A DNA stretch of 32,439 nucleotides from a virus: IMG/VR virus record IMGVR_UViG_3300031999_000125, positions 1 through 32,439 of that record; one strand, 5' to 3'. Shown one piece after another: positions 24,600 to 32,405 of this stretch (positions are counted from its first letter, which is position 1; each line of letters opens with the position of its first letter). Under the pieces are notes generated by a model, which ran no database searches, was not told the origin of the DNA, and saw only the letters and a program-made list of their open reading frames with translations. The position numbers were made by a program, and so were the translations under genes.

Positions 24600-24637
24600 C
24601 CCCGGCCAAAGAGGATTCTCTTAGGTCGGGGTTTTTT
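24600..24637 (+). terminator. Rho-independent terminator of the plus-strand cassette
   Basis: CCCCGGCC pairs with GGTCGGGG (one G-U), then an A/A mismatch, then AAGAG pairs with CTCTT around a GATT loop, followed directly by TTTTTT (24632-24637). It lies just past the 69-residue gene. The stop codon of the minus-strand gene at 24636 falls in the T run, so the two units converge exactly here. Confidence 0.9.
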
Positions 24638-25001
24638 ATCCCAGGCCTTCGATCAGCTCTCCCGATTCTGTGATCCGGTACCCCTTCCGAACCTTCCCGT
24701 TGTCCCATCCGATCAGGTAGAAGAGGCAGACGGCGGGGCCTCCGATGTCCTGTCTCATTCTTCTCCCCCAGATCAGGTTCCGGGCGGAGCCGGGGAACGG
24801 GTCAGACATGGGACGATCATTCACAGAAAAGACCCCGGTCTGGAGATCCAGCCGAATATTGGTCCGGGAGGGCTCAAGGAAGCATCCAAAGGAATCCAGG
24901 AGAATGCCAATCTGGGAAACTGGATCGCTTAGCAACCCCTTGCCTTCGAAGAGGATAGGACCGGTTCTGGCCCACCAGGAAGGGGTCCAGGACCAGTCCA
25001 T
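24636..25001 (-). CDS. Uncharacterised head-region protein, 121 residues
   Basis: Start at the ATG at 25001, with GAGG five bases upstream, following the stop of the previous gene by eight bases; a longer in-frame start at 25091 would overlap that gene extensively. The sequence begins MDWSWTPSWWARTGPILFEG and contains LIGWDNGKVRKGYRITESGE near the end. Short beta strands predominate. Not recognised. Position between portal-proximal genes and the protease suggests a head or packaging accessory. Confidence 0.65.
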   Translation of the reverse strand: MDWSWTPSWWARTGPILFEGKGLLSDPVSQIGILLDSFGCFLEPSRTNIRLDLQTGVFSVNDRPMSDPFPGSARNLIWGRRMRQDIGGPAVCLFYLIGWDNGKVRKGYRITESGELIEGLG

Positions 25002-25009
25002 GGAGGCCT

Positions 25010-25510
25010 CTATGCCTCGTCGTATTCGAACGTGATCGTCTTGACGTCCGTGTTCCCGGCCTCCATGGCAAGGGCACACTGGAGCTGGCACTTGAGGTAG
25101 TCCGAATAGCCGGGAGCGGTCAGGATCCCCACCAAGGAGCCGCCGATCCCCAAGTTCGGACCGGAAGGTTCCACGGTCGGGAAAGGGAGACCCGTGATGG
25201 CCGCCCGGCCTGGCATGGCATAGGCCGGAGCCGCATACCCGGAAGTCCTCAGGGAGCAGAGAATAGCCTCCCCAGTCTTGAACAGGCCGTATGAGACCCA
25301 GACCTTCAGACTCGAGATCCGGTTTGACGTGCCCAGGCTCACCAGACGAAGCCTCCAGTACTTTCCGAAGGAATTGCTTCCGGCTGGAACCGGAGAGGAG
25401 GCCGGATTAAGGTTCGGGGCATCCACGATCCCGAAGTTCCCGTTCGTGATCCCATTCGTCACGGTCTGGCCAACCCCGTTCGATTCGCTGATTTCAAGCG
25501 TGGCCGCCAT
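25010..25510 (-). CDS. Uncharacterised beta-rich head-region protein
   Basis: 166 residues starting MAATLEISESNGVGQTVTNG, three bases past the portal stop, with AAAGGGG six bases before the ATG. It is rich in Gly, Ser, Ala and small strands (YWRLRLVSLG, KVWVSYGLF, VKTITFEYDEA), typical of capsid decoration or beta-sandwich virion proteins. Role inferred only from position and composition. Confidence 0.65.
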   Translation of the reverse strand: MAATLEISESNGVGQTVTNGITNGNFGIVDAPNLNPASSPVPAGSNSFGKYWRLRLVSLGTSNRISSLKVWVSYGLFKTGEAILCSLRTSGYAAPAYAMPGRAAITGLPFPTVEPSGPNLGIGGSLVGILTAPGYSDYLKCQLQCALAMEAGNTDVKTITFEYDEA

Positions 25511-25513
25511 GTC

Positions 25514-27229
25514 TTACCCCTTTCTCCCCGGGGCGACTTCTTTCCCGCCATTCCGGCGTGATTGGAAGGTTCTCCTGATCCGATCACGTACGACGTTTTC
25601 CATATCCTGGTCCAGATCATCTTCGTCTTCCCAGTTGAGCTCCTGTTCGATCCCTTCTACTTCGTCCTCGCTAAGGAATTCGGGCTTGAAACCGCGCCTG
25701 GGCTTCTTCTCCTCCCCCCTTTTCAAGGCCCAGCGCTCGTACTTGTCCAGCTCGATGTCCCGCATCCTCTTCAGAGCCGTCGCCGATCTGGCGAGAACCG
25801 GAGGCATCGCTACCGTCCCACCCTCGGCCACAGGCTGCTGGACCTGAGGCTCCAACAGGACTTCCTCGGGCTTTTTCGGGAAGAGGACGTATCCCGAAGG
25901 CGTCGGGTACCCCGGTGGGAGCCCCAGAGGCTTCTTGCCCTCCTCGATCCTCCATTCATCCACCTGCATGACGCCGCACATGACTTTCGCCTTGTTCGAC
26001 TCCACGATCTTCGCCTGGGTGCGGCCCCTGTCCGTGATCCAGTTCCAGCTCAGCCAGGGCTTCCTCATGTACTTCTTGATGATCTTGTTCATCACCCGCT
26101 CGATGTACATCTTGAGGGCCGCCGCTCCACCTTCCGCCTCGACATCCCCCAACTCTTCGGCCACGGAACGGTTGGTCATGCTGATGAACGGAATCGGGCT
26201 CACTCCGTAGGCAAAGCAACAGACTCGGGCTACCCATTCATCGAACTTGTTGTGGAGGTTGTAGCTCTCTTCCTCCTTGAATTTCTGGAGCGAGGATCCC
26301 TCGGGAGCCCAGAAGATCTTGCTTCGCTGCTGGGCGTTGCCCCGAAGGAGCTCGTCGAAGTACTCCGCAAACTGCTTGATCTTCTCCAGCCCCCACTCCT
26401 TCGGCAGGGTGGCGATCCCCGCCGGGGTGTTCCCGTCCGTCCAGGCCGCCAGATTGTACAGCTCGCGCCGGATCCCCTGGTTGATCGTAATGACAAGCTG
26501 CTCGGTCGGGGAAAATCCGTAGAACTTGTTAACCCGACGGTTGCCGGGGAGATACATCAGCTCCTCCTGGGTGTACCACGTCTTCGGCACCCCGTAGAGG
26601 AACTGTTGATAGGCGGGGTAGGGAGGCATCGGGAGGAAGCCCCGGGTGTCACACAGGACCTTGATGCTCGATCCGTCGATCAGGTCCAGAGAAGCCAGCT
26701 TCCCTCCGTAGGTCATGCGCGGATAGATCGTCACGGCATCCGTAACCAGCCGCTCCTCGACCACCTCGTTGAGCCATTCGATCCATTCGTGCTCCCCGTC
26801 AGGTTTCTCCAGGAATCTCTTGACCTCGGTAATGTCGGCCTCGTAGCTGTTCCCATCCTCCCTGTTCGTGGACACGATGTCCCATTCGTGCGCCTGAAGA
26901 GAGGTCTTGAGGTGCTCGATGATCACCCGGACGATGGTGTACTCGGCCAGCCCCCGAAGCTGGGCGAAGTTGATCGCCTCGGTGCTTCGGGGCGAGATCT
27001 GGATGTTGAACCCGGGCGGATACTGCCAGCGACGGGGAGGCGTCCCATCCGGATCCTTCGGAGTGAGAGGCAGGCCACCGGAGAGCCAAGGGTCCTGGCC
27101 GACGAAGACCTCCTGGTGCCCCGGCTTCTCCACAGCTCCGACGGGACTAAAGTTATTCGGAGACCGTGGTCGCTGGAGAGCCTGCGTCATGCGCCCCAGG
27201 GCGTTACCGATGGATTCCATCAGAGTCAT
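25514..27229 (-). CDS. Portal protein
   Basis: 571 residues. Recognised by the early helical/crown region YTIVRVIIEHLKTSLQAHEW, the wing VVEERLVTDAVTIYPRMTYG, the FYGFSPTEQLVITINQGIRR helix, and the downstream KFKEEESYNLHNKFDEW stem region, in line with HK97/PBSX-type portals. The C-terminus is long and acidic (NWEDEDDLDQDMENVVRDRI). Portals form the dodecameric ring through which DNA is packaged. The start overlaps the terminase stop by four bases (ATGA), so the two are translationally coupled. Confidence 0.88.
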   Translation of the reverse strand: MTLMESIGNALGRMTQALQRPRSPNNFSPVGAVEKPGHQEVFVGQDPWLSGGLPLTPKDPDGTPPRRWQYPPGFNIQISPRSTEAINFAQLRGLAEYTIVRVIIEHLKTSLQAHEWDIVSTNREDGNSYEADITEVKRFLEKPDGEHEWIEWLNEVVEERLVTDAVTIYPRMTYGGKLASLDLIDGSSIKVLCDTRGFLPMPPYPAYQQFLYGVPKTWYTQEELMYLPGNRRVNKFYGFSPTEQLVITINQGIRRELYNLAAWTDGNTPAGIATLPKEWGLEKIKQFAEYFDELLRGNAQQRSKIFWAPEGSSLQKFKEEESYNLHNKFDEWVARVCCFAYGVSPIPFISMTNRSVAEELGDVEAEGGAAALKMYIERVMNKIIKKYMRKPWLSWNWITDRGRTQAKIVESNKAKVMCGVMQVDEWRIEEGKKPLGLPPGYPTPSGYVLFPKKPEEVLLEPQVQQPVAEGGTVAMPPVLARSATALKRMRDIELDKYERWALKRGEEKKPRRGFKPEFLSEDEVEGIEQELNWEDEDDLDQDMENVVRDRIRRTFQSRRNGGKEVAPGRKG

Positions 27230-30200
27230 CGCGTCACCTCAGTCAACGGCGTTTTCACCACGGCCTCGGAAAGCTTTCCTGGAGACCGCCCTGCCACGGA
27301 AATCTCTTCCCGATTCTTACGAGCAAGCTGGCCGACGTACTCGAACAGGCCCGCTCCCGGCTCCCCGGAGGATTCCAATCCGAAGGCCATCCCATCCTCC
27401 ATGGCCGCCAGGGCCAAGGCGTCTGCCCGGTCGGGGGAATATCCCAGGCGTTCCCGGGTTCGGCTCTTCTCCTCCAGTTGGATCTGGCCCTTGGAGGTCA
27501 TCCTGCTCTTCAGAACCGAAAGGTCCCTGGCCAGCCGGGAATCTTGGGGGCTGATCTTGATACGACCCTCCCGGAACCGTTCCCGAAGGCCCCAGAACAT
27601 CTCGGTTCGGGCGTTGAAGAGGGTCTCCGGGTCCGTGGACCTCTTCCCGAAGTTGATAGCCACGATCTCATGTTTCAATTCGCGGAGACGGTCAGAAACA
27701 CCACCGTTGTGCGTCCATAGGATTCTACCACTCTTCAGCCTGCAAAAGATGAGCCGCGATGGCGAATTCACAGACAGGTAATAGACATCCCCGATTCTTC
27801 TGATGATCTTTTCGAGAGGGAGCGTCCTGGAACATCCATGCCATTCGGCTACGCGCCAGTTGTCAGCCTTCCGTGTGATGATCCTTCCGTCGATCTTCCC
27901 GGTGCTTCCTTGCGCACAATGGAGGCGGATGGTTCCATAATGCCCAGTCTTGAAGAGCAACAGTTGAAGGTCATCCCTGAGGAACACACTCGATGTCGAA
28001 TAGTTCCTAGCACCCTTGTGAAGCAATCCATCCCCCTTCAGGAACTCGTTGAGGAAGATGTTTATCATTTCTGGGGTCGCCAGATGTACTACCTGTGGAG
28101 CCCTCTTCCTGTAGACCCCACGCCCATCTCCGGGCGAATAGCAGTTCTCCTTGAGCCAACATACCAACGGCATATTCCAGACCTTGTAGCAGTATTCCCT
28201 GCCACCGCTCAGGGTACGATTGAACCTCAGCCCGCATTCCAACAAGGCGGACTCGATGTCTTCATTCCACCGCGAATCCTTCGACTGGGAGATCCCGATG
28301 TACTCCTGTCTTCCACTCGTTGCAACAAATCCTTCCGACAGGAACCAGCCCAGGAAACGCATCAATCCGGCCCCAGACATCTTCTGTTCAGGATACGCCT
28401 CCTTAACGCCTCCATGCGGCATCTTGATCCGACGGGCTGGAAATAGAAGCTCGGGATGCCTGCCTTCCCATGGAAATTCCACGTCCAGATAGCATTCTCT
28501 TCTCGATATGACAGTACACCACGAATTCAATTGCCAGGGCTGTTCCGGACGCGCCTTGTGCGGCACAAGATGGGTGGCGCTGAACTCGTAGCCCCCACTC
28601 TCTAGAATCTCCACGCCTTCGCGTTTGTCAACAGAGGCTACGGTCCCCAAGGCAACCTTTCCACGCTCATCCTTCGAGTATATGAGATCGCCCTTCTTGA
28701 TATCTTCGACTTTCTTCCACCCCGACTCACAAAGCACTTCCGTTCCGGGCACCAGACACCCGAGTCCGGTGTCGTCGATCCTCACCCGCCGGGCCGGGAT
28801 GCCGCCGTTAATGCGCTTAGCGATCTCCCCCACCGTCTGCATCAGATCCTGGCCTTGGACATCGTGGACGCATCGGAAAACGTCTCCCGTACCCTGGTAG
28901 AAGACCGTGTGGTCTCCTCCCTGCCGGGCGATATCACACCCCAGCGTGTTGTTGGAAACTTCGTTGGAAGTCTCATCGGCCTTGAAGGCCTCCTGAGCCC
29001 GTTCGATCCATCCCAGGGGGATCAGGGTATCCGCGACGTCCGTGGGGAAGATCCCTTCCACGCGGGCCTGCCACATCGGAGAACCCTCGCTGTAGGTCTG
29101 ACGGATGTCCTCGATGTACTCTTTCGAGCAGTAGGAGCTCTTCCGGCTGTCCAGCGTGAAGTTCGCGTATTGCCCCCGCTGGGAGGTGAAGGCAGCGTAG
29201 AACGGGCTCTCCGGGACAAAGATGGCGTTGCCGATCAACAGGAGCTTGGCGTTCGGAGCCGACAGGAGGGATTCGATGCCGGGCCATATCCTAGGATCGA
29301 TGCCCTGGGCCTCGGTGACCACGACCAGCACATTCTCGGAGTGAAGACCCTGGAAGCTCGAATCGTCCCTGGCCGTGAACCCGATCATGTAGTTCTTCTC
29401 ATCCTCGGGATCACGGAGCATGGATTCGACCGGCAGGAGCTGGCCTCCCAGGGGACACCGGGCCTTACGATAGGCCGCCCTGATCTCCCCCCATACGATG
29501 TGCTGAACCTGCCGGTCGGTCGGACCCGTCGTCACCACGATCGAGGGCTGATGGACGATCTTGTACCAGAGGGCCAGCCGGGCAGCCAGGAAGTCCTTTC
29601 CGCTATTGCGGAGGACCATGAAATCGGCACCGAGGATGCGATGATTGCCGTCCACGGTGAAGCCGTAGTAGTCGCCTTCGCCGAGGTTTTCGATGCTCTT
29701 GATCCCTACGTGGGAGGGATTGTGATTCACGAGAACAGATCTCTTGGTCGTCGCCTTCCTCTTGACGTGACAGGGGATCTCGGGAACTCCGCTGATGTAG
29801 ACACGCCAGTACGTCCCTTCTACATGATGCCCCGTTTTGAAAGTCGTCGAAACGAATTTCGGTCTCATCGTAGCCCGGCCACCCAAGGAACGCACAAGCG
29901 TCATGATCTGCTCGCTCAGGGATTTCCGTTTCTGGACCAGATCGTACGCCCCGCTACAACTGGCGCTTCCATCCGTATCGAGCAATCCGGCCAGAAGCTC
30001 CAAACGCTGCCCCCGAGATGACGTCATGTAGTCCCTGGGAATATGCTTGTTCTTGAACACACCGAGGGATCTCAGGAGAGCCAGCCACGGATTTGGAAAG
30101 TGACTTCCCACCCCGCGCAAACGGCCATTCGTCATCAGCCAGTTGCGTCCATTCTTCATGGGACGGAACTCGCACCCGATGGAATCGGCGTAACGGCTCA

Positions 30201-30804
30201 ACTCGCCGATGATCTCCGGTTCGGTAGCGGCGAAATCCGAGGTGCTCTCACATCCGTCGCCGAGCCATACGCCGAGGAGGTACGGCGGGATGGGCAGATA
30301 TTTCTTCGAGTACTCGACGCCCACCCTGAAGCCTCCGTGCCTCCGACGCTTCTCCCTGCACCAGGCCATGAAATCCCGTACCGAAATCTCCGCGACGTCA
30401 CCCGTCTTGTAGACATAGTGACTGGCCATGGCCACCAGGCACAGGACGTGGGATTCATTGTGAACGTACTGAGTGCCGTCGGTGTAGGTGATTCGGTACA
30501 TGGTCTCGCGGCCCCTGGTCAGACCGTGGACCGTGCGGGGCTTGCCGTCGTCCCCCATCAGGACGTCGCCGCCCCTGATCTCCTCCACGGATTTCTCGGT
30601 TCCATCGTACATGAGGAAGCGGGTCCCGAGCCCGAAGCAGGCGTGACCGCTTTTCACGGCAATCTTGCGGTGATAGGGGAACTCCTCGACAAGGGGAATC
30701 TGTTGGGCGTCCAGCGTCTCCCCCAGTATCTCCTCGATGAAGTACCGGGGGGAAGCTGTCACCTGACGGATGATGGCCAGGTCTTCCGGCTTGGGCTCGT
30801 TCAC
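27226..30804 (-). CDS. terL: Terminase large subunit interrupted by two inteins
   Basis: 1192 residues encoded, of which 496 are extein. The GTG start overlaps the upstream stop as GTGA. Extein landmarks: a Walker A loop SGHA|SGKD split by intein 1 after residue 55; VVVTEAQGID as Walker B (Thr497-Glu498, with Thr in place of the usual Asp); LGCDIARQGGDH with nuclease Asp624; RIDDTGLG with Asp677/678; and SPDRADALALA with Asp1125 and Asp1128. The protein is the ATP-driven packaging motor and headful or cos nuclease. Intein 2 lies between residues 682 and 1034. After removal of both inteins the length is normal for the family. Both splice sites depart from consensus at the C-terminal end (see inteins). 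Confidence 0.93.
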   Translation of the reverse strand: MNEPKPEDLAIIRQVTASPRYFIEEILGETLDAQQIPLVEEFPYHRKIAVKSGHACFGLGTRFLMYDGTEKSVEEIRGGDVLMGDDGKPRTVHGLTRGRETMYRITYTDGTQYVHNESHVLCLVAMASHYVYKTGDVAEISVRDFMAWCREKRRRHGGFRVGVEYSKKYLPIPPYLLGVWLGDGCESTSDFAATEPEIIGELSRYADSIGCEFRPMKNGRNWLMTNGRLRGVGSHFPNPWLALLRSLGVFKNKHIPRDYMTSSRGQRLELLAGLLDTDGSASCSGAYDLVQKRKSLSEQIMTLVRSLGGRATMRPKFVSTTFKTGHHVEGTYWRVYISGVPEIPCHVKRKATTKRSVLVNHNPSHVGIKSIENLGEGDYYGFTVDGNHRILGADFMVLRNSGKDFLAARLALWYKIVHQPSIVVTTGPTDRQVQHIVWGEIRAAYRKARCPLGGQLLPVESMLRDPEDEKNYMIGFTARDDSSFQGLHSENVLVVVTEAQGIDPRIWPGIESLLSAPNAKLLLIGNAIFVPESPFYAAFTSQRGQYANFTLDSRKSSYCSKEYIEDIRQTYSEGSPMWQARVEGIFPTDVADTLIPLGWIERAQEAFKADETSNEVSNNTLGCDIARQGGDHTVFYQGTGDVFRCVHDVQGQDLMQTVGEIAKRINGGIPARRVRIDDTGLGCLVPGTEVLCESGWKKVEDIKKGDLIYSKDERGKVALGTVASVDKREGVEILESGGYEFSATHLVPHKARPEQPWQLNSWCTVISRRECYLDVEFPWEGRHPELLFPARRIKMPHGGVKEAYPEQKMSGAGLMRFLGWFLSEGFVATSGRQEYIGISQSKDSRWNEDIESALLECGLRFNRTLSGGREYCYKVWNMPLVCWLKENCYSPGDGRGVYRKRAPQVVHLATPEMINIFLNEFLKGDGLLHKGARNYSTSSVFLRDDLQLLLFKTGHYGTIRLHCAQGSTGKIDGRIITRKADNWRVAEWHGCSRTLPLEKIIRRIGDVYYLSVNSPSRLIFCRLKSGRILWTHNGGVSDRLRELKHEIVAINFGKRSTDPETLFNARTEMFWGLRERFREGRIKISPQDSRLARDLSVLKSRMTSKGQIQLEEKSRTRERLGYSPDRADALALAAMEDGMAFGLESSGEPGAGLFEYVGQLARKNREEISVAGRSPGKLSEAVVKTPLTEVTR
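27706..28758 (-). other. Intein 2 (351 residues) inside the nuclease domain, with LAGLIDADG-type endonuclease
   Basis: Residues 683-1033. It starts Cys683 (CLVPGTEVLCESGWKKVEDI) and contains the block B-like SATHLVP. The endonuclease motifs are FLGWFLSEG (about 817-825) and NEFLKGDGLL (about 919-928). It ends with VYYLSVNSP (block F-like) and ILWTHN. The normal His-Asn end is present, but the next residue is Gly1034, not the Cys, Ser or Thr needed for ordinary splicing. Joining the flanks gives DDTGLG-GGVSDRL, an intact terminase nuclease motif. Confidence 0.88.
29605..30639 (-). other. Intein 1 (345 residues) inside the ATPase P-loop, with LAGLIDADG endonuclease
   Basis: Residues 56-400 of the precursor. 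It starts with Cys56 (CFGLGTRFLM, block A) and has a block B-like NESHVLCLV. The two endonuclease motifs are YLLGVWLGDGC (about 175-185) and LELLAGLLDTDGS (about 268-280). It ends GNHRILGADFMVLRN with Asn400, followed by extein Ser401. The penultimate residue is Arg (codon CGC) where His is normal. Removal restores GHASGKD, the Walker A loop. The homing endonuclease appears intact by motif. Confidence 0.9.
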
Positions 30805-31109
30805 GGAACTACAATCCTCCCCTCGGAAGACGCACCGATCTGTTGCGCCTGGAGCTTATCCCTCATCTGGCGACCCTGCTCGACGCAGAACGGGCAGAGA
30901 GCCAGGAAGTTGGGGCCCTGCCGCTTCACCACGCAGGCGATGAGAGATCCCCGGGACGAATGAAGCGGGCAGACGATGAAGATCCGGCTCGATCCTAGGA
31001 AACCTGGGCCTGTTCGCTGATTCCGGGAGCCTCCGGAGATTCCAAAACCACCAGGGGTTCCTTCGGTACCGGGTCTTCTCTCTTGGGACTCTCCTTCCGA
31101 CCCTGCCAT
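30801..31109 (-). CDS. Zinc-ribbon protein overlapping the small terminase gene
   Basis: 102 residues from an ATG with GGAGG eight bases upstream, which is the reason for choosing a start that lies 115 bases inside the terminase small subunit gene in another frame. The first ~40 residues are low-complexity Gly/Arg/Ser, as expected for a frame forced by the overlap. The folded part has CPLH, then a single Cys, then CPFC (FIVCPLHSSRG...LALCPFCVEQG), a probable zinc site. The stop overlaps the terminase GTG start. Not assigned to a family; proximity suggests a packaging accessory. Confidence 0.65.
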   Translation of the reverse strand: MAGSEGESQERRPGTEGTPGGFGISGGSRNQRTGPGFLGSSRIFIVCPLHSSRGSLIACVVKRQGPNFLALCPFCVEQGRQMRDKLQAQQIGASSEGRIVVP

Positions 31110-31591
31110 TCCTGAACCCTCCGAGCTATGTCCATCAGCGTCTGTTCCATCCGGTCGTCGTGCTTCTCCACCGGAAGCTGGAACAGGCCTTCGATCTTCG
31201 CCAGCCGCTCCAGTTGCTTCCCCGCCGTTTCCAGGGCCAGGGAAATCACCCTGGGATTCACCTTGTCTTTGATGGCCATCAGCTCCTGGATATGCTCCAG
31301 GGCCTTGTCCTTCAGCTCGATGATCTCCTGGTAGGTCTTGTTGGCGTGGGCCTTTCGGTCGACCTGGGATTCCAGGATCATGTCCCGGACGTAGGGATCC
31401 CTCAGGAGGAGGCTGCCACGCTTCCCGGCACTGGTGGGGGAATATCCGGCATCCCGGGCCGCCTTCGAGGCGTTGCCGTGCACCAGGTAGGAGTCTACGA
31501 ACCGCTTCTTCCGAAGCACCATGGGAAGGGTGACATACTTCCGCTTGAGACCCGGGGGCTTCTGCTCTTCTGGAGGCCTATTCTCGCCCAT
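30995..31591 (-). CDS. terS: Terminase small subunit
   Basis: 198 residues from the ATG at 31591; a TTG six bases upstream is possible. The DNA-binding helix-turn-helix region reads RFVDSYLVHGNASKAARDAG followed by YSPTSAGKRGSLLLRDPYVR, a strong match to the Terminase_2 pattern. A helical oligomerisation section follows (QEIIELKDKALEHIQELMAI), then a proline-rich tail. It recognises the packaging start and loads the large subunit encoded downstream. The C-terminal coding region is shared with the start of the zinc-ribbon gene in another frame. Confidence 0.88.
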   Translation of the reverse strand: MGENRPPEEQKPPGLKRKYVTLPMVLRKKRFVDSYLVHGNASKAARDAGYSPTSAGKRGSLLLRDPYVRDMILESQVDRKAHANKTYQEIIELKDKALEHIQELMAIKDKVNPRVISLALETAGKQLERLAKIEGLFQLPVEKHDDRMEQTLMDIARRVQEWQGRKESPKREDPVPKEPLVVLESPEAPGISEQAQVS

Positions 31592-31623
31592 AAACAAGAG
31601 TATGCAGTCTTAGAGGAGCTGAA

Positions 31624-31851
31624 TCAAGAAGCTCGGGTCTTCTTCCTGGAGGGCTTGTGGCGGGGCTTTCTCCGACTCGGCTCTTCCTGACGTGGCGGGA
31701 GATCCCCCAGGCGGGCTTCCCGGGCAGGAGGACAGCTGCCCTCATGCTTCGTTCCGCAGTCCTTCTGGGCGTAATCAAAACAGACGGAACGAAGACAATA
31801 GGGGCAGAGGGATATCGTGGACCCCCCACAGACGATGCATCGTTCAGGCAT
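31624..31851 (-). CDS. Small zinc-finger-like protein
   Basis: 75 residues with a GGAGG four bases from the ATG. It starts MPERCIVCGGSTISLCPYCL and continues with further Cys and a His (SVCFDYAQKDCGTKHEGSC), giving at least two metal-binding Cys/His clusters, then a basic tail (RRKPRHKPSRKKTRAS). It overlaps the preceding gene by eight bases. The basic tail suggests nucleic-acid binding. No family recognised. Confidence 0.75.
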   Translation of the reverse strand: MPERCIVCGGSTISLCPYCLRSVCFDYAQKDCGTKHEGSCPPAREARLGDLPPRQEEPSRRKPRHKPSRKKTRAS

Positions 31852-32194
31852 CAGACCTCCGTTTCCTCCGGATCTCCCCGGCCACTTTCTCCATCTCCTT
31901 CTTCAACCGGGCCATCTTCTGTATCAGGAAGCCGACTTTCTGGTCATGGTGCCGCCGGATATGCCAGGTCCTCCCGGACTTGGACATGCATTTCTTGCCG
32001 CACAGGAGACAAGGGAAGACCACCGGGGAAACTGTCAGGGGGGCTCTCGAGACTACTTCCCCGTTTCTTATCACCGACAGGAAGCATTCTCCACAGTTTC
32101 CGCACTGAAGCCGCTGGATTCCCGGATCCGACGCCAGTAGAAAAGTCCGAACAGAGCTACATTTCGGACAGCCTTCTCTCCCACTTCCTACCAA
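31844..32194 (-). CDS. Two-zinc-finger protein with C-terminal helix
   Basis: 116 residues from a TTG start at 32194 with AAGGAG six bases upstream. The first cluster is CPKC...CGNC, a zinc ribbon; the second is FPCLLCGKKCMSKSGRTWHI followed by RRHH, a C2H2-like finger with extra Cys and His. The C-terminal 40 residues are basic and helical (FLIQKMARLKKEMEKVAGEI). Possibly DNA-binding. The rare TTG start is supported by the ribosome site, since no ATG or GTG lies ahead of the first Cys. Confidence 0.75.
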   Translation of the reverse strand: MVGSGREGCPKCSSVRTFLLASDPGIQRLQCGNCGECFLSVIRNGEVVSRAPLTVSPVVFPCLLCGKKCMSKSGRTWHIRRHHDQKVGFLIQKMARLKKEMEKVAGEIRRKRRSDA

Positions 32195-32210
32195 GCCCTC
32201 TCCTTCAAAA

Positions 32211-32405
32211 CTACGTGGTCAGGGGTTTCCTCCTGTTCCATTCTTCAACCGCTTCCAGGGAGAATCTCGCCATGGGTCCCGAGGCCGTACAGCCCTTGCA
32301 ATGGACCCAGTGGATTTGGACGTATTCCATGTACCTGTCCTTCCCCGTCTCGTGGACCATCTCCAGCTCCTGAGAGCCGCAGAAGGGGCAGGGTTTCAGA
32401 TCCAT
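32211..32405 (-). CDS. Lar-like restriction alleviation / zinc-ribbon protein
   Basis: 64 residues. LKPCPFCG at the N-terminus, then WVHCKGCTASGP and the ending EAVEEWNRR match the Lar family (CPFCG ... CxxC ... WNxR), small zinc-ribbon proteins first known from phages and prophages that relieve type I restriction. Many family members have no proven role. AAGG and a longer GGAG element precede the ATG. Gene order places it as the first complete gene of this run. Confidence 0.8.
   Translation of the reverse strand: MDLKPCPFCGSQELEMVHETGKDRYMEYVQIHWVHCKGCTASGPMARFSLEAVEEWNRRKPLTT

Noticed and set aside
25562-27781. Plus-strand open frame of 739 codons
   Set aside because: Antisense to the portal and terminase genes, which are strongly supported.
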